Assembly (NCBI RefSeq): GCF_040954835.1
Contig: NC_090699.1
Span: 15,927,817 to 15,991,816, forward strand
Direction of reading: 5' to 3'
DNA: 64,000 nucleotides
Source of the DNA: Lepisosteus oculatus
Taxonomy: Eukaryota > Chordata > Actinopteri > Semionotiformes > Lepisosteidae
Below the pieces are notes generated by a model that had not been told where the DNA came from, did not search any database, and was given only the letters and a program-made list of their open reading frames with translations. Below, piece after piece: positions 57,579-64,000 of this stretch (the stretch's first letter is position 1; the number at the start of each line of letters is the position of its first letter). A program made the translations under genes and the position numbers.

Positions 57579-60500
57579 CTGATCAGAGAGGAGATATGTC
57601 AGGGGATATAGCGCCTTTCATCACATCAGGCCCTCAGGACACCAGACAGACACGGGCACACACACTCACACCAGGGCCAATTTCCCCGAAAACAGTCAAC
57701 CCACCAGCACGTGTTTGGACTGTGGGAGGAGACCCACGCCAGTGCACTGCAGGACAGACAGACACAAACAAACAGCTGTAACTACCATCCTCTCCGCAGC
57801 TGGCCTGACACATTGCTGTTCTCTGCTGCAGTATAAGGTTTCCCCTCTGAAATCTAACCAGTTAGTACTTGCCCAGATTCTGCAGAGCAGCCCAGAGAGA
57901 TCAGGCAGACAGATTCACCTACTGCTTCAATCAATCAATCGACCGACCGACCGACCGATCATTCAATCACCCAATCAAATCAATCAAATGAATGAATCAA
58001 TCAATCAATCAATCAACGACGAGAGAAAGCTCACCTTCGGGCAGCACGCGGTCCAGAGCGCTGTAGTCAGGCAGGTAGAAGGATCTCTGCTCGGCCCTCT
58101 GGGAGGAGGAGATCCTGTCCAGCTCCTCCTTGCTGGCGTCGCCCAGTCCGATGGCGAACACGTCTGGACAGCGCGGGCAGAGATCGAACAGGCACACACG
58201 ACATTGAGACGGAGAGTCAGAATTGGAGACAATACACCAGTGTGCAGTTTCGGGTGTTAGACAGGATCCTCAGTCAGGGAGCCCCTCTCGGTCCCCAGAC
58301 TCACCCAGGTGCTTGTCCGGCTCAGGGATGGCGTTGGTCAGGTTGCGCATGACGGAATAGGGGCTGGGTCCCATGTTGTGTCTCCCTGAAGCAGAGAAGG
58401 AGAGGAAGAGAGACTTCCTCATGGTCACTTTCCTCCTTACAGCCTAAAACAGCTAGAGTCCATTGACGTGTGCCCTGAAGTGACTGCACAACTCCCAGCA
58501 GACAACACCGAGGCACCGATACACAGGTTGCACAAAAGTTTCCAAGCTGCACGTGTTTTAACCATCTTAGTCTTGACCATGCTATGTCTCCATGATCTGT
58601 CTGCCTCACAGCGCTGGGGCCCTGGGCTCAATTCCAGACCTGGAGTCCTATCTGTGTGGAGTTTGCATGTTCTCTCTGTGATCACATGGGTTTCCTCCTG
58701 GTGTTCTGGTTTCCTCCCACAGTCCAAAGACATGCTGGTGGGTCAACTGGCTTCTGGGAATATTGGCCCCGGTGTGAGTGTGTGTGTCTGTGCCCGTGTT
58801 TGTTGTCGTTCTGTCCAAGGTGTGTCCTCCAGCTCCCCTGAGGCCCTGTACTGGGGAAAAGGGTTAGAATAGGGAAGAGTGGACGGGTGGTGAGAGGATG
58901 GGTGGATGTGTGAATGGATGTAGGGTTGGTGAATGGGTGGATGTAGGGTTGATGAATGGGTGAATGGGTGGATGGGTGGGTTGGTGAAAGGGTGAATGGG
59001 TGAATGGGTAGATGTAGGGTTGATGAATGGGTGAATGGGTGGATGTAGGGTTGATGAATGGGTGAATGAGTGAATTTGTGAATGGGTGGATGTAGGGTTG
59101 ATGAATGGGTGAATGGGTGGATGGGTGGGTTGGTGAAAGGGTGAATGGGTGAATGGGTAGATGTAGGGTTGATGAATGGGTGAATGGGTGGATGGGTGGG
59201 TTGATGAATGGATAAATGGGTGAATGAGAGGGTGCATGTGATCTCAGGGGCCTGGGCTGGGTCAGTACTGTCAGATCTTAATCTGTGTGCAGTGGCACTG
59301 CACTTCATTGTTGTTATCAGCTTTCAAAAGGCAGGCCCAGAACGCAGTGTTGACAGACGTGGACCCCGATGTGCAAGCATTTCTGGACTGAGACTCCTGC
59401 CAGCTGCCCCTGTGTACCCCTCTTCTCCGAGAGCCCTCCTGCCTCTGCCCTCTGCCACACCCTACCGTCCGTGACCAGGATGACGATCTGCTTCCCGGTG
59501 GGATTGCGCCGGACGGACTGCAGGACAACCGTCAGGGCCTCTCCGGTGTTCACGCCCGGCTGCTCCAGGAAATCTGGCGTGCAGAGGGGGAGATAGCGTC
59601 AACTCCCGCCTCCGTGCGATTCCGGCGTACGAAGCAGAGAGGATATTTACAGCCATTTACCTGCACAGTATTCAAGATAATACGAGGTCTGCTAACAGAA
59701 ATCGTAGCGATGACATTTCCCACTCACACTGCCTTCACAGAGGGCACTGAGCCCTGGTAGACGATAGCAGATGATCATTTCTAGGCCCCTCGTCTGTGAG
59801 GGGGTGGGACTCCACACTGCTAACAGAGCCAGCTGGATTACTAATGTCTGTGAGGTGGTGAGACTCCAGGAGCCGAGTAGTGTCATACCTGTGACATTAT
59901 CTGTATCCTCCATCTCCATGGCCACCTGGTTTGAGGTGAGAGGAACCATCTCTCTAGCTGAGGAGCCAAACAGCACCAGACTGCATTTCACCTGTCCAGA
60001 GGAGGCCATGACCTGGCAGTATGAGACAACATGTTACAGGACAAGACAATCAGTCAGGCTATAGGCCAGATGAAATAGGCCTGAATCTTTATAGTCTCAG
60101 ACAAGGTCATGATGGGACCTGATACAAGTGTTCAAAATCTCTCACCAAGAGAATCAACCCAGAATTAACATTGAAACACCAACCACAAGAGACAAGTGGA
60201 AACTAGAGGGAAGAGATTTTAAAACTGAAAACAGGAGGCATTACTTTACACAAAGGGTGGTGGGAGTGTGCAACAAGCTTCCCAGCTGACAACCTGACTT
60301 CTTCCTGCAGTTACAAAGCCAGCTACTAAGAGCTTTTCTCACCATCCCAGACAAATTATCCACAAAGAGCAGAGCCTTCTTCAGATTCTCTGTGCCCACA
60401 CTGCTTGACGCCTTTATCACAAAGTAGATGTGGATCTCTGGGGATAGAAACAAGAGGAAACTCTGAGCTCATAGCAGGTTCCTAGCCTGTTTGGAAACAC

Positions 60501-63500
60501 TGAGGGTCAGTTCCCACCCTGGGCATGATTTTCCTAAATGTGCGGTCACGTTCCTGGGGCTTCGGGGTGGGGAACTGGGGGTCAGCCTGCTCGCTGAGAT
60601 CTGGGGTGCCCCCTGAGCTCTGGTCGACCTTGGACACTCCACTGTGAGCCCGTTTCACAGCTCAGCTCTCATCATCCCGTCCCCTCGCAATACAAACACT
60701 TGGATCAGAACCGCTGAGACCTGGCCAGACCCAAGTGGGCAAACTTTCACTGGGTCGTTGAAGGAACAAGACTCCCACTTGCACCGCCTTTCGAACCCGG
60801 AGCAGGAGAAACCCCCCCGGTTTTCCATCCAGACCCCCCTCTCCTCACAGCTGGGTCTCCTCCAGCACTGTTGTGCCAGTCTCATTCCGAAGTCACACTG
60901 AACACAGATAACGAGTGAAATCTGAGCTGTTGGGTAGTGCAGTGGTGCAGTGGTCTCCCAGCTCTGGGGTTCAATTCCTGGGGTGCTATCTGTGTGGAGT
61001 TTGCATGTTCTCTGTGCTCGCATGGGCTTCCTCCCACAGTCCAGAGACATGTTGGGAGCTTAACTGTCTTCTGGGACAACTGGCACTGGTGTGAGTGTGT
61101 TTGTATGTGTGTCAGCCCTGTGGTGGACTGGCGTCCTGTGCAGGGTGAACCCTACCTTGAGCCCCCTGCATGCTGGGATAGACTCTGGCTGCCCTGTGAC
61201 CCTGTACTGGATGAAGCTGTTAGAAGATGGACAGATGGATCTGCGTTGTGTCTGAGAAATCTGAGATTGAAAGGAGACCATTCTCTGGTATCTCATATTT
61301 AAGCTGTGAACTGGTAGAAATGCAGTGTGTTTTCAAGGGACTCAGGTTCCTGCCCTCAGCACCGTCCAAAGGAAACGGTCAGTAAAATGATATCGGATGC
61401 CGCAGGTTACCGGTAGTCTTTACCCTTCCTGCTCCTCCAGCCTGAAAGATCTAACCTCCTTCAAACAGCACAGGCAATGAAGCATTCGCTGGTGCTCCGT
61501 TTGTGCTGGTTTCTGCCGTTGAAAGTGGCGCCAGAGCAGCTTTTCTGTGGAGTCACGTGACTCGGTCTCCCAGGAACTTTACAGTGAAGTCGAGGACAGG
61601 GACCAGTCTGTGGGAGGCACTTCCCCCAGCTTAGCACACTGAATACTTCCTGTACTCAACAGTTTACGCCATTCATGTCAGGAGGCTTGGTGCCGGTCCC
61701 CTTTTACTGCATATATTTGCTGCGCACAAATGTCTGTGACGAAGCATTGACATCGACAGACACTGAGAGAGAGAGAGAGACAGAGATGCTCTGTTTCCAC
61801 AATGCTTTCAACGGCACAGGCCCACAGAAACAGGCAGCTCTCGGGGCTGTCTGTGGAGGGGGGCGACCGCACGGAGTGAACAGATCTTTCTGGGTCGGCG
61901 GCGGTCCTGAAGGGCTGAGAAAAATAAAATCTAAATGATCAAAAGAATCAAGAGCAAACGTTTGCAGACACAACGTGGCTGCTGCCACTTTCGACAAGGA
62001 GTGTCTCTGAGCCCGGACCTGTGTGAAAGGCGTGACTTGTGTGCTGTTATAATATTGAACTCTGATGGCAGTGGGGTAACACCACCAGCTAGGACTGCAT
62101 TTACAAAACATTTACCCAACAGCTCCAAGAAAGTGCCGCCCTTCCTCCAGGATGCTAATCCAGAAGTTACGCCAAGTCGTTGAAATTTTTTTAATGGAAG
62201 TTTTGGACATCAGAAGCCTGTATCTCCATTATGCCAGTGTAATAGGCGAGCTGGGAGTTTTAAAGAGAGTGATCATACTTCCGATACCTTCCACAAACAC
62301 GTTCCTCCTTTACTCTGTGCTAGAAGATGTGGCGTTCAGCCTGGGAATAGGTTAAGTGAAACTCAGAGAAAGTAAATTATTATTTTTTAAAGAAATTAGC
62401 CAAGTCAATTTCAGTTTCTAATTAAAGCAAATAATATAAGTAAATGTCCACTCATTATCGAAAACCCACTTGTTCTTGGTGTCAGTCATAGCAACCCAGT
62501 GCCTAATTTGTAAACACAGGATACAGGGGGAGACTACATCCTAGATAGGACAACAGTCCATCACAGGATGCAAACACACCCTGGAAAGGACACCAGTCTA
62601 TCACAGGACAGACATTAATTTAGTGACAGTCATTCTAGCATCTTTTAGACGTGTGAGAAAATCAGCACCCCACATAGTGACCATACTAACTCCATACAGA
62701 AGGATGTCGGGAGGAAGGGCAGAGCTGACTGCTCCAGCACTGAGCCACTCTATAAGTAAACACACACACAGACCAGATGTCTTTTATGGTTTGAAGTGTT
62801 GCCAAGAGATTCAGGAAGTAGTTACAAAATTTCTGTCGGCTTCACCTGCAATGAGTTCACTTCGAAAACCTCTGTTTTATTTGGTTACCATATTGCTACT
62901 CTTTTACTGTGTTTGATAAACAGGGGGATAGAATTGAATTACCAGGCTGTGGGGAACAATCACATTGTTTCACAGATCAAGAAAAATAAACCTAACAAGA
63001 ACCAAAGCTTGGTAATTTTTAAATTAACAGATGGGTAAGGACATAATATTTCCTTCTGAAGAAAGAAGTAAAGTAACTCCTCCCTGAGTGAATGATAAGG
63101 AAAAGTGCATATCAGCTTTAGAACACTACTGGTTTTGTTCATTTGTAAAGATGCCTACTGACATTTCTCAGGAGCCTCCACAAAGAAACACCTTTTACAG
63201 CTGTCCTGCTCAGCACAAACCTTTGTCTGGATTCAGTAGAATTTCTTCAGAAAATTTCAGGTGCTTCGCAACTGTTTCTGGTTCATCGTATGAATGAGGA
63301 TCTGTGAGATGCAAGCAGAGAGAGAGAGTAATGGTGAACATGGTCATGGAAAGACTGTTAATGGAGATTGTGATAATCGTGAACATGCTGTTGGTACACT
63401 GGAAAAGGAGATTGTGATAATAATGAAAGTGCTGTTGGAAAATATGGTCAGATTGTTAATGGAGATTGTGATAGTAGTGAACGTGCTGTTGGTGAACATG

Positions 63501-63881
63501 GTCATGACGAGACTGCTTATGGAGATTGTGATAATAGTGAACATGCTGTAGGTACACTGGAAAAGGAGATTGTGATAATAATGAAAGTGCTGTTGGCGAA
63601 TATGGTCAGATTGTTAATGGAGATTGTGATAATAGTGAATGTGCTGTTGGTGAACATGGCAATGGTGGCTGATGGTGAAACGCTGGTGCAGTTATGGACT
63701 CCAGTACCTTCACAGCGGGGTTCTAAACCAGACCAGCTCCCATCCTCCAGGCAGGTTCTATAGACAGAGCCCAAAAGAACCAGGCTTTTGTAACAGGTGT
63801 AGCGAACCCGGTCACCTTCCTCAAAGCGTCGACCCACCCTCTGACCGCCCATAGGCACCCCTGGGTTCTGGCACAGTGACG
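49115..63881 (-). CDS. Complement factor B/C2-like protein: sushi, VWA and trypsin-like protease domains
   Basis: Fourteen exons join in phase: 63881-63708, 63301-63221, 60437-60343, 59991-59889, 59573-59466, 58385-58305, 58163-58035, 57578-57463, 57296-57170, 56272-56117, 53711-53584, 51691-51601, 50052-50003 and 49237-49115. They encode 519 residues: one sushi domain, a linker (SYDEPETVAKHL, like the factor B linker), a VWA domain and a serine protease domain. The sushi-VWA-protease order is specific to factor B and C2, the catalytic subunits of C3 convertases. The triad is complete: His in LTAAH, Asp in YDIGLL, Ser in GDSGGP. Oddities: the MIDAS first Asp is Lys (KASSS); no Arg-Lys factor D site precedes VWA; the protease domain starts R|VFGG; and the specificity pocket has Asp189. 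It could be a divergent paralog rather than factor B itself. Either the 5' exons lie beyond the window, or translation starts at 63921. Confidence 0.85.
49455..49760. repeat. About 50-bp minisatellite
   Basis: Five to six copies of CCAGTCCTGGTCCTGGAGGG plus GTCAGTCAGTGTGTCTGCAG lie in the last intron of the factor B/C2-like gene. Confidence 0.92.
51057..51521 (-). mobile_element. tRNA-derived SINE carrying a 28S rRNA fragment, with target duplication
   Basis: The SINE body (CAGAGCCTATCCCAGCCTAT, CACCTGGAGGAAACTCACAT) is flanked by TCAAATCA at 51049-51056 and 51522-51529. About 100 bp of foreign sequence interrupts it at the CATCACAGG motif (see 51201-51298). It lies in an intron of the factor B/C2-like gene. 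Confidence 0.85.
51200..51298 (+). pseudogene. 28S rRNA fragment with 15-bp inverted ends inside a SINE
   Basis: GGCTGAGGAGCCAATGG, GCGAAGCTACCATCTGTGGG and CTCTAAGTCAGAATCCCGCC match the conserved region near the 3' end of vertebrate 28S rRNA, with few changes. The last 15 bases (CTCCTCAGCCAAGCA, 51284-51298) are the exact reverse complement of the first 15 (51200-51214), giving a snap-back structure. CATCA occurs at both junctions with the SINE. This is not a functional rRNA gene. Confidence 0.85.
52354..53499 (-). mobile_element. tRNA-derived SINE with internal segment expanded to about 1 kb
   Basis: It is flanked by the 13-bp direct repeat TGGATTAGGACAT at 52341-52353 and 53500-53512. 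The left edge is the SINE tail (TTTATCCAGCACAGGGTCAC, CTATCCCAGGAAGCAACGAG); the right edge is the reverse of the tRNA-like head (GACCACTGCGCCACCGTG). Between them the SINE's internal segment is amplified (see 52430-53400). It lies in an intron of the factor B/C2-like gene. Confidence 0.9.
52430..53400. repeat. SINE-internal minisatellite array
   Basis: About 16-18 units of about 45-62 bp contain CCAGTCCATCACAGGACACA, CACAGACACACACTCTCACA and CACCCTGGACAGGACA. Unit lengths vary by loss of GACAGG or of the CTCTCA block. The long open frame across it is a repeat artefact. Confidence 0.93.
55056..55398. repeat. 40-bp minisatellite, about 8.5 copies
   Basis: Near-perfect 40-bp units read GCAGACGAGACAGACAGTGT then CACTGCAGAG(T/A)CACCGCTGC. 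Because 40 is not a multiple of three, all three frames stay open, producing false overlapping reading frames. It lies in an intron of the factor B/C2-like gene. Confidence 0.95.
55676..56000 (-). mobile_element. tRNA-derived SINE copy
   Basis: Contains AGAGCCTATCCCAGCAAG, CATGTCTTTGGACCATGGGA and GAGAACATGCAAACTCCATG, and ends CACTGCGCCACTGTGCTG, the reverse of the tRNA-like head. It lies in an intron of the factor B/C2-like gene. Confidence 0.8.
57610..57745 (-). mobile_element. tRNA-derived SINE fragment
   Basis: Contains ACACTCACACCAGGGCCA, CCCACCAGCACGTGTTTG and GACTGTGGGAGGAGACCC. It lies between the last VWA exon and the first protease exon. Confidence 0.75.
58035..60437 (-). CDS. VWA domain exons of the factor B/C2-like gene
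   Basis: Five exons (60437-60343, 59991-59889, 59573-59466, 58385-58305, 58163-58035) encode IHIYFVIKASSSVG, CSLVLFGSSAREMV, VNTGEALTVV, VILVTDGRHNMG and DVFAIGLGDASKEELDRI. The Thr of NTGEAL and the Asp of VTDG, both MIDAS positions, are kept. The DxSxS motif reads KASSS, so normal metal-dependent binding is doubtful. Confidence 0.85.
58600..58870 (+). mobile_element. tRNA-derived SINE, 5'-truncated
   Basis: It starts inside the head (CAGCGCTGGGGCCCTGGG) and contains GTGTGGAGTTTGCATGTTCT, TCCTCCCACAGTCCAAAGAC and GGTGTGTCCTCCAGCTCCCC. It lies in an intron within the VWA-coding part. Confidence 0.8.
58880..59230. repeat. GGATG/GAATG-based minisatellite
   Basis: Nested copies of GGGTGAATGGGTGGATG and TAGGGTTGATGAATGG directly follow the SINE at 58600-58870. 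The array may have grown from that SINE's (ATGG)n tail, which is inference. Confidence 0.9.
60927..61255 (+). mobile_element. Full-length tRNA-derived SINE with 10-bp target duplication
   Basis: The 329-bp copy has a head with GTAGTGCAGTGGTGCAGTGG and GGGGTTCAATTCC (A and B box-like), the standard body, and the tail GTACTGGATGAAGC then GATGGACAGATGGA. It is flanked by GAAATCTGAG at 60917-60926 and 61256-61265. It is the best reference copy of the family here. Confidence 0.88.
62520..62700 (-). mobile_element. tRNA-derived SINE fragment
   Basis: GACAACAGTCCATCACAGGA, CACCCTGGAAAGGACACCAG and TCTATCACAGGACAGACA match the SINE's internal segment. The remainder is diverged. Confidence 0.6.
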
Positions 63882-63921
63882 CTGAGAAAGAGACACCCCA
63901 GAAAATCAGTCTCAACATCAT
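63221..63921 (-). CDS. Sushi (CCP) domain, possible signal peptide and pre-VWA linker
   Basis: 63881-63708 encodes one complete sushi domain (CQNPGVPMGGQRVG, CYKSLVLLGSVYRTC, GSWSGLEPRC) most like the third sushi domain of factor B. The frame is open upstream to ATG 63921, giving MMLRLIFWGVSFSAS, a plausible signal peptide; yet TCTTTCTCAG at the same place could be an intron acceptor. Exon 63301-63221 supplies DPHSYDEPETVAKHLKFS and matches the linker before the VWA domain of factor B. Confidence 0.7.
63310..63665. repeat. Minisatellite based on GGAGATTGTGATAAT
   Basis: About ten imperfect units combine TTAATGGAGATTGTGATAAT, GTGAACATGCTGTTGGT and GGTCATG. It lies in the intron between the sushi exon and the linker exon of the factor B/C2-like gene. 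Confidence 0.88.
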
Positions 63922-64000
63922 TCAGGAGCCCCCAGATCCTACCCACTGCGATGAGCAAATTCAATTTCAGTGGTAGCTGCACAACACAAAAACCTTACTG

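Overview
The window is nuclear DNA of a vertebrate, most likely a ray-finned fish. The genes are split by GT-AG introns. They include a BRE1-type RING ligase, C2H2 zinc-finger genes of the fish type, multi-lectin-domain genes of the fish type and a complement factor B/C2-like protease. Fish-style repeats are common: 5S-rRNA-derived SINEs, tRNA-derived SINEs, L2-like and Tc1-like elements. The SINE content and the very high minisatellite load suggest a non-teleost fish such as a gar or bowfin, but that is inference. No CRISPR, operon or other bacterial signature is present.

Layout: (1) 1-5806, + strand: the last nine coding exons of RNF40 (BRE1B), ending in the RING finger, followed by a 46-bp tandem array from the stop codon to about 6700. 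(2) 9076-11617, - strand: a three-exon zinc-finger gene with three C-terminal fingers. (3) 14687-16294, + strand: an intact 14-finger gene, mostly or wholly in one exon. (4) 17773-24823, - strand: a secreted protein with five C-type lectin domains. (5) 24824-35098: a repeat-rich spacer. (6) 35099-43413, + strand: a paralogous lectin gene, head to head with the first, with three lectin domains and a tail domain. (7) 43414-49114: a Tc1-like relic, an isolated SPRY fragment and LTR-like repeats. (8) 49115-63881 (or 63921), - strand: a complement factor B/C2-like gene coding for one sushi domain, a VWA domain and a trypsin-like protease domain; every exon joins in phase.

Two lectin genes and a complement-type protease form a small innate-immunity cluster beside a chromatin E3 ligase and two zinc-finger genes. 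No functional link between the groups can be read from the sequence.

Three things stand out. RNF40 introns carry tandem arrays built from splice-site sequence: 18 copies of a 5' splice site in one intron, and a 3'-splice-site-like unit in three others. The factor B-like gene has a canonical R|VFGG zymogen activation site and Asp189, but has lost the MIDAS aspartate, a basic factor-D-type site and the C42-C58 disulfide. It may also be a compact one-sushi protein. Finally, a 28S rRNA fragment with perfect 15-bp inverted ends sits inside a tRNA-derived SINE.
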